NCBI RefSeq assembly: GCF_023515995.1
Contig: NZ_CP097320.1
Location: forward strand, 2,790,001 to 2,854,000
Source: Candidatus Mycobacterium methanotrophicum
GTDB taxonomy: Bacteria; Actinomycetota; Actinomycetes; Mycobacteriales; Mycobacteriaceae
Length of the DNA: 64,000 bases
Reading direction: 5' to 3'
Shown here in pieces: positions 45,209 through 53,842 of this stretch. Under the pieces are notes generated by a model. The model did no database searches and was not told where the DNA came from. It saw nothing but the letters and a program-made list of their open reading frames with translations. Numbering within the stretch: the stretch's first letter is position 1; each line of letters starts with the position of its first letter. The translations under genes were made by a program, and so were the position numbers.

Positions 45209-45649
45209 CTAGCCGCCGGTCATCAAGTTGCCGCCAGCGCCGCCGAGCGCGCCGATCGCGACTTGATACGCCGCGCCTCGTAGCGAGAGCGCGATCTGCT
45301 TGAACCGGCTGCGTTCTTCCGGCTGACGCGAGTCGTCGTCGGCAACAGCCTCAAGCGCCGCGATAACACGTCCTAGTTGCGCCCCGGGCGACGGCCACTG
45401 GCCTGCGACACGCAGCGCGGCGCTGGTTGGCGCGCCGACGAAGATGATCTCGCCGCCGAAGGCTTCAGTGCCCTTCTCGAACAACGGCTCGCGGTAGAGC
45501 GCCCGCAGGACGCGCTGCACGGTGTCGTGATCGAAGCCGGAGGCTCGCCCAATCTCGGTCGCGCGCGCGTTGCGGCCAGTCCGGTCGTACAGCTCGACTG
45601 CAGCCTTGAGCACCGGCAGATCGCGCGTCGTCCAAGTGTCGTCGGTCAT
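45209..45649 (-). CDS. Winged-helix hypothetical protein with Gly/Ala-rich tail
   Basis: A 146-residue protein. Its first half is a winged-helix domain (VLKAAVELYDRTGRNARATE, GFDHDTVQRVLRALY), followed by EIIFVGAPTSAALRVAGQWP and a helical part. The last 20 residues (AYQVAIGALGGAGGNLMTGG) are small and hydrophobic with GxxxG-like spacing, as in short membrane-active peptides. Similar proteins seem widespread in actinobacteria, but I know of no assigned function. It is divergent from the HicA-like gene and shares a 120-base control region with it. Confidence 0.65.
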   Translation of the reverse strand: MTDDTWTTRDLPVLKAAVELYDRTGRNARATEIGRASGFDHDTVQRVLRALYREPLFEKGTEAFGGEIIFVGAPTSAALRVAGQWPSPGAQLGRVIAALEAVADDDSRQPEERSRFKQIALSLRGAAYQVAIGALGGAGGNLMTGG

Positions 45650-45727
45650 GAGCGCGAGTATGCGTCAAAGCACCGACAGCTCGGCTGTTGTGCCGCACGA
45701 CCCCGACGAACGCGACCGAGAATGATT

Positions 45728-45767
45728 GGCCGTGGGTGAGCGGTGGCCGTGGGTGAGCGGTGGCCGT
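45728..45767. repeat. 17-bp tandem repeat upstream of hicA
   Basis: GGCCGTGGGTGAGCGGT occurs at 45728-45744 and 45745-45761, followed by a six-base partial copy, ending 2 bases before the chosen hicA start. It occupies the place where the ribosome binding site and operator of the toxin gene should lie. Confidence 0.9.
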
Positions 45768-45769
45768 CG

Positions 45770-45979
45770 ATGCGCGGCGCAAAGTTAGCGCACATCGTTG
45801 AGAAGCACTGCGGAGCGTATCTACGCAGGTCAGGGTCGCATCGAAGGTATAGAGTGCGGCACAAAGAGTTTACGTTCGCATACCATGATGGAGACGAAGT
45901 GAGCGGTAGCAAAATTCGGCGTGTCTTAATTGACGATGTCGGCCTGAGTGAGACCGAGGCACGAGAAGAGGTGATGTGA
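45770..45979 (+). CDS. hicA: HicA-like mRNA interferase toxin
   Basis: A 69-residue protein of the HicA fold (double-stranded RNA-binding-like). MRGAKLAHIVEKHCGAYLRR is followed by SGSHRRYRV, whose His is the expected catalytic residue, and VSGSKIRRVLIDDVGLSETE matches the C-terminal helix. ATG 45770 was chosen because it begins the conserved first helix; the open frame reaches back to GTG 45743 through the tandem repeat. The gene overlaps its partner by 1 base (TGATG). Confidence 0.8.
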   Translation: MRGAKLAHIVEKHCGAYLRRSGSHRRYRVRHKEFTFAYHDGDEVSGSKIRRVLIDDVGLSETEAREEVM

Positions 45980-46590
45980 TGACACAGCCGGTGCAGACGG
46001 TCGTCTATCGCCTCGACCCCGCACATGAACCGAAGTGGCAGTTTCACTCGATGCCAGAGAGCATCGTCGGCGGGGGCAAGACCTTGGACGAAGCTCGATC
46101 CGAGTATCGAGACGCTCTCAAATTCTCTCTCGACACCGATGCGCTGCCAGCGATTGACGAGTATGTCGAGCGACAAATAGGGGATCTGGGCATTTGGTTG
46201 CGTCTCCCGATCGACCATCCGAACTTCGATGGAGTGCTCAGCGAGGCGAAACGTCAGATCGACGCCGACGATCGTGAGTGGTTCTTCGCCAATCCAACCG
46301 CAGGGGGCGATCCGGTGATCGTCACGACGTCCCCCGAAGCTCCGTTGAGCAGCATTCTGGATCAGATGTCGGTCTACGACTCGCTGATTCTGGCGATGCG
46401 CTACCGCGATCGCGAAAACGATCAGGACTTGTTTCTCGCGTTCGCGGGGGCCGCGACCGTGAGCGTCAGCGACGAGCCGTCAGTGAGCTTTGAGTCGATG
46501 GGTCTCACGCCCGCCTCACCTCTGCGTGATCTTCTGAGCGCGGCGTTGAAACTTCATGTGACCAGTGTTAGCGCGCCCGCTTTGTGCTGA
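45979..46590 (+). CDS. hicB: HicB-like antitoxin, long form
   Basis: A 203-residue protein. The first about 55 residues fit a HicB-type partial RNase H fold (VVYRLDPAHEPKWQFHSMPE, GGGKTLDEARSEYRDALKF). The remaining 150 residues are not recognised, and no obvious ribbon-helix-helix or helix-turn-helix DNA-binding domain was seen, which is unusual because most HicB proteins end in one. The position directly after hicA and the translational coupling support an antitoxin role. Start ATG 45979 overlaps the hicA stop. Confidence 0.65.
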   Translation: MTQPVQTVVYRLDPAHEPKWQFHSMPESIVGGGKTLDEARSEYRDALKFSLDTDALPAIDEYVERQIGDLGIWLRLPIDHPNFDGVLSEAKRQIDADDREWFFANPTAGGDPVIVTTSPEAPLSSILDQMSVYDSLILAMRYRDRENDQDLFLAFAGAATVSVSDEPSVSFESMGLTPASPLRDLLSAALKLHVTSVSAPALC

Positions 46591-46840
46591 CGCCGCGTGC
46601 GAGAGCACGTCGTAAGCGACGACGAGCGCAGCGAGCGCGTCGGGCTGATGCTGGCATTGCTGCCACTGCACCGCAGCTTGCTCAAGCTCGGGCAGACGAC
46701 CAGCGATGCGCGTCGTGCCCGCTTCGAGTCCCTGCAGCAGCGCAGAGCTGCGGGCGATCGCGTCGCCGCCGCCGCGCCCGCTCCCCTTCGGCGGCCACGC
46801 AGTGACGCGCACCGGGTGATTCAGCTTGTAGCGCGGAGTC
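46591..46840. other. Stretch without a supported gene
   Basis: The 250 bases between hicB and the IS3 remnant have open frames on both strands, but none has a start, ribosome binding site or family resemblance that would support it. The right edge, near TGTCAACATTTCTGAGACAC (46849-46868), looks like the terminal repeat of the neighbouring insertion sequence. Confidence 0.4.
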
Positions 46841-46859
46841 TGTCAACATTTCTGAGACA

Positions 46860-47100
46860 CGATTTTTGGATATTTAGAGAGCCGGGTCGTTCTCCTTCGG
46901 CGTTGGTGGCGGGTTGATCGTGCTGATTGCTGGTAGGGCGGGCGGCTCGGGTGGTTTGCGTACGAAGCGCTCGGGACGGGCGCCGTATGCTGTGTCGAGC
47001 ACGGTGGCGCGGTGCCGGTGGATCTCGTCGGCGAGGCCGTAATGCACGCTGGCGGGCGAGTGGCAGGCCGATGCCGGAATGGTTGTGCTCATGGTTGTAC
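46860..47100 (-). pseudogene. IS3-family orfB remnant
   Basis: The minus strand reads RFFRWYNHEHNHSGIG, then after a frameshift near 47050 continues SPASVHYGLADEIHRHRATV and ARPERFVRKPPEPPALP to the end of an IS3-type OrfB. Only the last about 80 residues survive, so it cannot be active. It resembles but is not identical to the remnant at 6467-6808. Its left flank carries a terminal-repeat-like sequence. Confidence 0.75.
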
Positions 47101-47127
47101 CAACGGAAGAATCGGTCGCAGTGCACT

Positions 47128-47346
47128 CGGGAGGTCGTTGGCGTCGTTGCCACGGCGGGGCTCGAACTCATTCCGATCATCGAGGCCATTATCAACGGCG
47201 GCCTGTTCGTGCAGGCCGGACCCGGCACCCCGCATTACACCTATGACGCCCCGCATTACACCTATGACATTGTCCCGATTACCAATTCCATTGCTTTGGC
47301 CGGATCTGAGACCCAACCGTACGGGGCTGGGGTGGCCAAGCTCTAG
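47128..47346 (+). pseudogene. C-terminal fragment of an unidentified protein
   Basis: The plus frame reads VVGVVATAGLELIPIIEAII, then NGGLFVQAGPGTPHYTYDAP and ends QPYGAGVAKL at TAG 47344-47346. A 20-base unit (CCCCGCATTACACCTATGAC) occurs twice with a 21-base period (47228, 47249), giving a repeated PHYTYD peptide. The left edge coincides with the IS3 remnant, so an insertion probably removed the upstream part. The parent family was not identified. Confidence 0.4.
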
Positions 47347-47362
47347 GCGGTAGACAAGGACC

Positions 47363-47707
47363 TCATTGCGCAGTCTCAACGCAGCTGCCAGGCGGCGCCG
47401 GTAACGGCCCGGGCGGTAGCTGCGGCAGAAGGCCGGAGAAAGGACCCGGAGGTGGAGGGGGCTTGACGCACTGCACCACCACGACGTTCGTCCCGCTGCG
47501 CTTTATCGCGTGCCAGTACGAGCCATCCGCATACGGCACGCCATCGCAATAGGGCTCGGCGGGTTGGCCTGGTTGACCGCCCACCCCCGCTCCACCCGGG
47601 CAGAAGTTGGCACCCACGTCTGGGTTGTGCGGATCAGGGTCGGCGTAACCCGCTGGCGCGGCCAGTACGGCGGTGGCGATCAGCGCCATGGTCATCACAT
47701 GCTTCAT
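47363..47707 (-). CDS. Small secreted protein, Pro-rich
   Basis: A 114-residue exported protein. The signal peptide MKHVMTMALIATAVLAAPAGYA is followed by a mature part with four cysteines (ANFCPGG, EPYCDG, VVQCVK, GSCVET), which could form two disulfides, and a proline-rich C-terminal third (PPPPPGPFSGLLPQLPPG). The YCDGVPYADGSYWH segment recurs in uncharacterised secreted proteins of mycobacteria. No function is known. It is the only gene between the IS3 remnant and the oxidoreductase fusion on this strand. Confidence 0.75.
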   Translation of the reverse strand: MKHVMTMALIATAVLAAPAGYADPDPHNPDVGANFCPGGAGVGGQPGQPAEPYCDGVPYADGSYWHAIKRSGTNVVVVQCVKPPPPPGPFSGLLPQLPPGPLPAPPGSCVETAQ

Positions 47708-47796
47708 GGTCGGAATCTTGCTGCCTAGCGGAGGACTTCGGCGTGCTTTGAACGACGGAACAGCACGGTGTGTCGAAGGTCTCGGCCTACGCGTGG

Positions 47797-50430
47797 TCAG
47801 TTGATCGCGCCGCGGGTCACGCGCGGCCCGGGGGCAGCGCGATGCCGCGACAGGAGGCGCGCTGCTTGACCCGGCGCACCGAGTTGGAGCATCGCGGCCA
47901 ACGCCGTTTCGAGGACCACTTCTTGTTGCACCCGACTACCGCCGATCGAGGGAAGTCCCGCGAGCGATTCGAGGAGATAGTCGAGCGCGGCGCGCGGCTC
48001 ACCGGCGGTCAACGCGATCAGGCCTTCGCCGATAAGACGCAAGGTCGTTGCTTGCGCGTCAGTGGCATCGGGAACGTTGATCGCGCGGATCGCGGCCGGA
48101 TCGTTCGCTGCGGCCAGCACCAGCAGCGCATGGAACGCGATAAACGGCGTTTTCGGCGCATACGCAAGCGAGCCGACCTCGGCAAGCACCGCCATCGGAT
48201 CAGGCGGCGTTACCCAGTCCGGATGCAGGCGCGCCCGCCATGCGAGCGAGCCGGCATCAACGAGACAACGCACGTCCTTCGAGTGGGGCGGGGCGAGAAA
48301 CGCGGCGTACCGGCGCGCCGCAGCGGCCGCGTCGCCCATCGCGAGCTCGTGCAACGCGGCATGCCACTGGAAGTGCGCGAGGTACCGCTGCGTGCTGCCG
48401 TCGCCGGGGATCCAATCCGTCAGCCATTTCAGCCCGGCCCCGTGCGCGTCGGTTTCGTAGTGCACGTGCGACAGCGCATGCGCGGCGTTGCCATTCCCCG
48501 GATCGAGTCCGAGTGCGGCATCGGCCAGATCGGCTGCGTCGTACCAGAGGCCCTGCTCCGTTCGGCCGTAGGCGCGCAACCCGAGATACCATGGCGCCTC
48601 GCCGTGTACGCCGGTGAATTGTTCGACGTACTGCCACGCGTCCGGCAGCGCATCGCCAGCCCCAGCGAACGCAATCGATGGCGCGAGCACAAGCAACGCG
48701 ACTGCGTCGTCCGGAACGCGGCCGAGATGGTCAATAAGTGCGTCGGTGCCCGCCGCGTTTCCCTTCTCGCACCACGTCGCGATGGCCTCGACGTGGCTGC
48801 GGTCTTCGTCGCTTCCGTGCGCAAGTGCCGCGCGCGCTCGAGCGAGATGGCCGGTGACCGCGTCAGGACCGCCCGCGCGGTCGGGCCGTTCCGTGGCAAT
48901 CATCGCGAGCGCGATATGCGCACGGGCGTGGTGCGGATCTTCCGCGACTGCGGCAGCGAAGGCAACGGAGGCGCCGTCTTGGACAGCGAGCAGGCGACGC
49001 ACACCCTCGGCATACGACGCAGCCGCACCGGTCAATCCGGGTTCGGTCGTGATGAGGCTGGGCGCCGGCACCGGACGTTCTCGCGCATCGTCGGCGAAAA
49101 GCTGCGCGATAGCGGCTGCCTGCGCGCTGATTTCGGGAATCGCGGTGCTCTCCCACTCTTCGCCCATGCGGATCGAGCCGAGACAGACGATGTCTGGAAC
49201 CGTGCTCCCCGACCCGTCAATGAGATAGCCGTCCGGATCGAGTCGCACGCCTACGCCGCTTGGGTGCGGCGATGCGACGTTGTTGGCCAACAGATTCGCC
49301 CAGAGTGTGGAGTTCTGCAGCGACCGCCGATCCCACATCGAACCCGTAGCGACGACGACCGCATCCCCGCGCCGACGCACCGACCCGTCGGTCGTCGTCA
49401 CAACCAGTTCAACGCCGTTGCCGTGCAACGACACATCGGCGACCTCACCCGCCTCGACGATCAGTTGGCCACTGTCAATCGCGGCATAGATCGAGTCGGC
49501 AATCGTCGGCGGCATCCGGTGACGGAGCACCTCCCACTGGCGCAGGTCCTCGCGCAGGAACCGCCGCTGGTCCTCCCATCCCAGCGAGCGCCACAGCCGG
49601 GCGGTGCGGGGTCGCACCGCGTCGATCACTTGTCGCCAGTCCGAACCGATTTCGCGAGCGTGCGCGAGATCCGCGTCAAGCGAGGCGCGCAATTGCTCAA
49701 GCGAAACTTCGGTAGAAAGCGCGTCGAGGTGAGACACCTCCGCCGGCGCGCCGGTGGCGCGGAATCGGCGCGGGAGTGCGCCGTGCCGCGACAGCAGCGT
49801 GACCGTGGCGCCACGCACGATGAGATGCAGCGCGACATCGACGCCCGTGAGTCCCGAACCGATCACTAAGACGCTGGCCGGCCGTTGCGCACCAAGAGCC
49901 GCGAGCGCGCCGGGCGCCCACGGATCCAGCACCACCCTGTCGTCGGTACCGGTGGCCAACACCGGAGCGAAGGCGCGTTCCAACGAGTCGGGCATGCCAC
50001 CGTCGGGGCGCCCGGACGCGAGCACGACAGCGTCCGCTGACAGCGAACGTCCATCGTTCAGCGCGATGCCCACCGGCGTGCCCGGCGTCAACCCGACAAC
50101 CTCGGCCGTCTGGATCCGCACGTCGGCGGCCGCGAGTTGATCTCGCAGGTAGCGGCCGTAGGCAAGGCGCGGCGCGAAGCTCTCGCACGGCGCGACCGCT
50201 CGTTCGTCGAGCCAACGGCAGAAGTGATCGGGATCTTCCGGCCACGCCGACATGCGCTGCGCGGGAACATTCAGCAGGTGGGTCGGGTCGTTGGTGCCGT
50301 ACGCCGCGCCAGTGCCGGGATGCCCGGACGCGTCGATCAACGTGATCTGTGCGTCTGGTTTTCTCCGGCGCAGGTGGGCCGCGGCGAGCACACCCGCGGC
50401 TCCCCCGCCGACGATCGCAACGCGCATCAT
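47797..50430 (-). CDS. FAD/NAD(P)-binding oxidoreductase fused to a TTC38-like repeat domain
   Basis: An 877-residue protein of two parts. Residues 1 to about 485 are an FAD/NAD(P)-dependent oxidoreductase: VAIVGGGAAGVLAA at the N-terminus, a second Rossmann motif VLVIGSGLTGVDVAL near 190, and VVVATGSMWDRRSL and CLGSIRMGEEWESTAIPEI near the end of the domain. Residues about 500-877 resemble tetratricopeptide protein 38: PHHARAHIALAMIAT, GVHGEAPWYLGLRAYGRTEQ, NAAHALSHVHYETDAHGAGL and HFQWHAALHELAMGD. The frame is uninterrupted. Substrate unknown; single-domain relatives of the first half include amino-acid or siderophore hydroxylase-like proteins. Codon choice (many CGCG runs) looks different from neighbouring housekeeping genes, hinting at transfer. 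Confidence 0.8.
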   Translation of the reverse strand: MMRVAIVGGGAAGVLAAAHLRRRKPDAQITLIDASGHPGTGAAYGTNDPTHLLNVPAQRMSAWPEDPDHFCRWLDERAVAPCESFAPRLAYGRYLRDQLAAADVRIQTAEVVGLTPGTPVGIALNDGRSLSADAVVLASGRPDGGMPDSLERAFAPVLATGTDDRVVLDPWAPGALAALGAQRPASVLVIGSGLTGVDVALHLIVRGATVTLLSRHGALPRRFRATGAPAEVSHLDALSTEVSLEQLRASLDADLAHAREIGSDWRQVIDAVRPRTARLWRSLGWEDQRRFLREDLRQWEVLRHRMPPTIADSIYAAIDSGQLIVEAGEVADVSLHGNGVELVVTTTDGSVRRRGDAVVVATGSMWDRRSLQNSTLWANLLANNVASPHPSGVGVRLDPDGYLIDGSGSTVPDIVCLGSIRMGEEWESTAIPEISAQAAAIAQLFADDARERPVPAPSLITTEPGLTGAAASYAEGVRRLLAVQDGASVAFAAAVAEDPHHARAHIALAMIATERPDRAGGPDAVTGHLARARAALAHGSDEDRSHVEAIATWCEKGNAAGTDALIDHLGRVPDDAVALLVLAPSIAFAGAGDALPDAWQYVEQFTGVHGEAPWYLGLRAYGRTEQGLWYDAADLADAALGLDPGNGNAAHALSHVHYETDAHGAGLKWLTDWIPGDGSTQRYLAHFQWHAALHELAMGDAAAAARRYAAFLAPPHSKDVRCLVDAGSLAWRARLHPDWVTPPDPMAVLAEVGSLAYAPKTPFIAFHALLVLAAANDPAAIRAINVPDATDAQATTLRLIGEGLIALTAGEPRAALDYLLESLAGLPSIGGSRVQQEVVLETALAAMLQLGAPGQAARLLSRHRAAPGPRVTRGAIN

Positions 50431-50564
50431 GGCCGAAGGTTATATCTCGAGGTTAGGTTGAGTTGCTTGATTGTGACCGCGGCCCCAGATGGCTTCATAA
50501 TTCTCCATTTACTACTGCTTTTCGGATGCCGTTGCATTATTCGACTCTAGGGCGCGTAGTCGAA

Positions 50565-51513
50565 TGAGGTTTTCTCACTTGGGGCGTGTGAGCCTGGTGT
50601 GACTGGAGTTTCCGGCGTGTCGTGAGAGCAGGACGTGGGGTCCCTGCTTCAGGATTCGGTTTCGACGAAGAAAGCCGTCCTGCCGCAAGAGGACCCCACG
50701 TTCACCTACTCTGCCATCTGCGACGTCCCTGAGGAAACCCTGCGGTATGTGACCGCGTTGCTGCACGCGCACCGGCGCGAGGTCGGCACCCGCGTCGGGC
50801 GACGCTCGGGCACGGCACGGCACGCACGCAAGCCAAGCTGGTGTTGCGCTGGTTCCGGGACGATGCCCCGATCCGGCTGCTTGCGTTGGAGGCCGGGCTG
50901 CCGATCTCCACCTCCTACCGGTATCTGCACGAGCCGATCGACGTGATCGCCGACCAGGCTCCTGACCTGCACGACGTGCTCGACCAGGCGAAACGGGAAG
51001 GCTGGTCGCACGTCACGCTGGACGGGACGCTGGTCGAGATCGACCGGGTGAACGAGCGCACCGAGGTCGGCCATCACCGGTGGTATTCGGGCAAGCACAA
51101 GACTCAGGGCGGCAACGTGCAGATACTGGCCGACCCGGGCGGGTTCCCGGTGTGGTCCAGCGAGGTCGAGCCGGGCAGCACACACGACATCACTGCCGCT
51201 CGCATGCACTGCCTGGGCGTGCTGTGCAAAGCGGCCGGCGAGGGATTACCGACGTTGGCGGACAAGGGATACGAAGGTTCCGGGATCGGGGTGCATACCC
51301 CGGTCAAGGGCCGTGACCTCGACGTCGCGAACCGCAGCTACAACACGCTCCTGACCGCGACACGGGCTATCGGAGAACGCGCCAACGCCGAACTCAAAGG
51401 ACGCCGGCGATGCCTTCGCCGAATCCGCCTGTGCCCGAACAGAATCGGCCAGATCGTCGCAGCCGCGGTCGTACTATCAACCCTGCAAAGGGGACACTAC
51501 TGAGAAAACCTCA
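50565..51513 (+). mobile_element. IS5-family-like insertion sequence
   Basis: 949 bases bounded by the perfect 13-bp inverted repeat TGAGGTTTTCTCA (50565-50577 and 51501-51513). It contains one transposase reading region on the plus strand in two frames. No certain target duplication was seen. It separates the oxidoreductase fusion from the DUF2254 gene. Confidence 0.85.
50635..51503 (+). pseudogene. IS5-like DDE transposase in two frames
   Basis: The first frame encodes an N-terminal part (VPEETLRYVTALLHAHRREV); the second, offset by -1, resumes as AKLVLRWFRDDAPIRLLALE and continues with the DDE_Tnp_4 core: VTLDGTLVEIDRV (first Asp), LADKGYEGSGIG (second Asp) and ERANAELKGRRRCLRR (Glu). The frames overlap between about 50800 and 50946. 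Some IS5 relatives use programmed frameshifting, but no slippery run is visible here, so an indel near 50806-50812 is more likely and the enzyme is probably not made. Confidence 0.75.
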
Positions 51514-51616
51514 ATATTGCGGCATTTTGTGCGCCCACCGACAATTTGGAGAGTTCGAAACGGGGACCCTCGACTGCCCCGCGCGGGCGCAACGCCCGTG
51601 CTCTAGCCTGGGCAGT

Positions 51617-53005
51617 ATGTCGTCGATTTCGGGAATGTCGCTGTCGCACTGGCGACGCGAAATGCTGCGGACCAACTTCTGGCTGGTGCCGAGCCTGGAA
51701 GTGCTCGCGGCGGTCGTCCTGTTTTGGATCACCTGGGAGATCGATCGCGCCGTCTACCATGGCACCCTCAGCCTGCCGGCGTGGGTGGAAGCCGGCAGCG
51801 CCGACACCGCACGGGGGATTCTCCTCGCAGTCGCCGCATCGATCATGACGGTGATCGGGATCAACTTCTCGGTAGTGCTCGTCACATTGACGCTGGCATC
51901 GACCCAGTTCGGGCCCCGGATGCTGCGCAACTTCATCCGCGACCGCGGTACTCAGCTGACGCTGGGCACGTTTGTGGCGACAGCCTTCTACTGCGTCCTG
52001 GTGCTAGTGTCGATCGGACCTGCACAGCACGGCGTGTTCGTACCGCACCTGTCGGTCAATTTCGTTTACTTGCTGGTGCTCGTCGATCTGGGCGTGCTCA
52101 TCTATTTCCTCCACCACATCGCCGTCCAGATTCAGCTTCCTTTCGTGATCGCCAGCATCGCCCACGATTTAACGCACTTCGCCGAAGTGCGAAACTGCGA
52201 CATCGCCACGTCAGCCGGGGATACACAAGGTCATGCTGACGAGCTAGTCGCGCTGATCGGCACCATCGAGACTTCAGGCGCGAAGATCCGCAACCCAAAA
52301 GGTGGCTACCTGCAGGCGATGCGCTACGACCTGTTGGTCCGCGCCGCGTCGGCGGCCGACGCGGTGGTGCACGTGCCTTACCGCCCCGGACATTTCCTGG
52401 TGGAAGGCCGTGAACTGGTCGCCGTGTGGCCGCCCGCAGCCGCCGATCGCGTCGCCCGCTGCCTGAAGCGCGCACAGCAGACCGGGCCGGTCCGCACCCT
52501 CGCCCAGGACCCCGCCTTCGGCATCGACCAACTCGTCGAGATCGCCATCCGGGCACTGTCGCCAGCGGTCAACGACACATTCACCGCGCTGGCGTGCGTC
52601 GACTGGCTCGGCAACGTCCTGTGCAAGCTCGCACCGGTATGGGCCCCGGAACGGGTGTATCGCGACCCCGCTGGCGCCGTCCGCGTCATCTGCGAGCAGG
52701 TCAGCTTGGAAAGGTTGGTGCAGCGGTCATTTGATAAAATCCGCCAGGCCAGCCGCGGCATGCCCGCGTTGCTGATGCGCGAACTCGACGCGCTCACAGC
52801 GATCATGGAGCAGACCACCGACGCTGATCAGGCGCGCATCCTGATGGACCAGGCGGCGATGATTCAGCGCGCCAACCTCGAGTCGGTGCCCGAAGAATCC
52901 GATCGCGCCGACGTAGAAAGCCGATACAACGCCGTGGCCTGCGCTTACGCGCGACTGAACGACTTGGCCGAAGCTAACCGCAACCGGAGCGCAATCTTCG
53001 CCTGA
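51617..53005 (+). CDS. DUF2254 membrane protein
   Basis: A 462-residue predicted inner-membrane protein. Four hydrophobic segments fall in the first half (for example VLAAVVLFWITWEI, GILLAVAASIMTVIGINF, LGTFVATAFYCVLVLVSI, FVYLLVLVDLGVLIYFL), followed by a soluble C-terminal domain with DPAFGIDQLVEIAIRALSPA and VNDTFTALACVDWL, the hallmark of DUF2254. No activity is known. ATG 51617 was chosen because upstream codons belong to the IS element and its flank; ATG 51635 is an alternative. Confidence 0.85.
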   Translation: MSSISGMSLSHWRREMLRTNFWLVPSLEVLAAVVLFWITWEIDRAVYHGTLSLPAWVEAGSADTARGILLAVAASIMTVIGINFSVVLVTLTLASTQFGPRMLRNFIRDRGTQLTLGTFVATAFYCVLVLVSIGPAQHGVFVPHLSVNFVYLLVLVDLGVLIYFLHHIAVQIQLPFVIASIAHDLTHFAEVRNCDIATSAGDTQGHADELVALIGTIETSGAKIRNPKGGYLQAMRYDLLVRAASAADAVVHVPYRPGHFLVEGRELVAVWPPAAADRVARCLKRAQQTGPVRTLAQDPAFGIDQLVEIAIRALSPAVNDTFTALACVDWLGNVLCKLAPVWAPERVYRDPAGAVRVICEQVSLERLVQRSFDKIRQASRGMPALLMRELDALTAIMEQTTDADQARILMDQAAMIQRANLESVPEESDRADVESRYNAVACAYARLNDLAEANRNRSAIFA

Positions 53006-53059
53006 CCGGGAACCCCGAATCGGGACTCAGCACAGGCGGCGAGCGGTAAGGCCTCAGCT

Positions 53060-53446
53060 CTACAAGCCGCCCAGATCGTCTGGCACGTCGACGGCATGCG
53101 CCCGCAGCGCCTCGAGGGGCACGACGTCGAGCGTGCGCTCGTGCGTGGAGGCCAGCACCACCGGGGCGGCGCGGCCATCGCGGTATGCCAGCAGCCAGTT
53201 GCCGGCGGTGACGCACCAGCGGTCACCGGGAACCAGGCCGGGGAAGCGGAGTTGCGGCCGCGGCGTTGAGAGGTCGTTTCCTATCGCACGTTGGTGATCC
53301 AGGAATTCGGCGGTCACCACAGCGCAAATCGTGTGCAGCCCCAGATCCTCCTCACCGGTTGAACAGCAGCCGTCGCGGTAGAAGCCGGTCAGCGGGTCGC
53401 TGCCGCATGGTTGCAGCGGGCCACCCAACACGTTGCGCTCAGACAT
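53060..53446 (-). CDS. DUF2237 family protein
   Basis: A 128-residue cytoplasmic protein. MSERNVLGGPLQPCGSDPLT then GFYRDGCCSTGEEDLGLHT, VTAEFLDHQRAIGNDLSTPR and GLVPGDRWCVTAGNWL are the conserved blocks of DUF2237, a family of unknown function with invariant Cys and Asp residues. ATG 53446 was chosen because it begins the first conserved block; the frame opens earlier at 53488. It is convergent with the DUF2254 gene. Confidence 0.9.
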   Translation of the reverse strand: MSERNVLGGPLQPCGSDPLTGFYRDGCCSTGEEDLGLHTICAVVTAEFLDHQRAIGNDLSTPRPQLRFPGLVPGDRWCVTAGNWLLAYRDGRAAPVVLASTHERTLDVVPLEALRAHAVDVPDDLGGL

Positions 53447-53731
53447 CGGACACCTCTCTAGATCGCGCCGACCGCGTCGGCCACACATCGAAGCTGACGG
53501 AGGTCGGAACAGGTTGGATATGCTGGATTTCGCCGGTGCCGACCGCTACGAACTTGCGCAGCACTGCGACCAGTCCAGAACGACGTCGCCAGGTGGGGTT
53601 GGGGCTTGCCGGCCTCGGCCCGGACCGTACGTGCCACGGGCCTGGTCATCGATATCTGCACGACCGCGATTGTGGCACGCAGACCGGTGGACGCTCGCAC
53701 GCTGCGCGGTGGCGCCATGACTGAGACCCTC

Positions 53732-53791
53732 ATACATCCTGGAGTTTCGCGACCCGGACAACATCGCCTGGGAGCTAACTGCGCCAAAGTA
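53732..53791 (+). pseudogene. C-terminal scrap of a VOC-fold protein
   Basis: A 19-residue run, YILEFRDPDNIAWELTAPK, followed by TAG matches the last strand of glyoxalase/bleomycin-resistance (VOC) proteins, where the Glu is a metal ligand. The preceding 250 bases do not encode the rest of such a domain in any frame that I can join. It lies just before an intact VOC gene. Confidence 0.5.
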
Positions 53792-53842
53792 GCGCTTCGC
53801 AGCATTGTGACGCGCGGCCCAGAGTGGTTGACTGCAAGCACA

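Noticed and set aside
46516-46812. 98-codon minus-strand frame overlapping the end of hicB
   Set aside because: No start signal, no recognisable family and overlap with hicB; coding cannot be supported.
50800-50946. Programmed -1 frameshift in the IS5-like transposase
   Set aside because: No A6, A6G or other slippery heptamer and no clear stimulatory hairpin in the overlap; an indel is simpler.
53606-53842. Longer start for the VOC gene
   Set aside because: The upstream 79 codons contain unrelated sequence and a scrap of another VOC gene in a different frame; ATG 53843 starts the domain directly.
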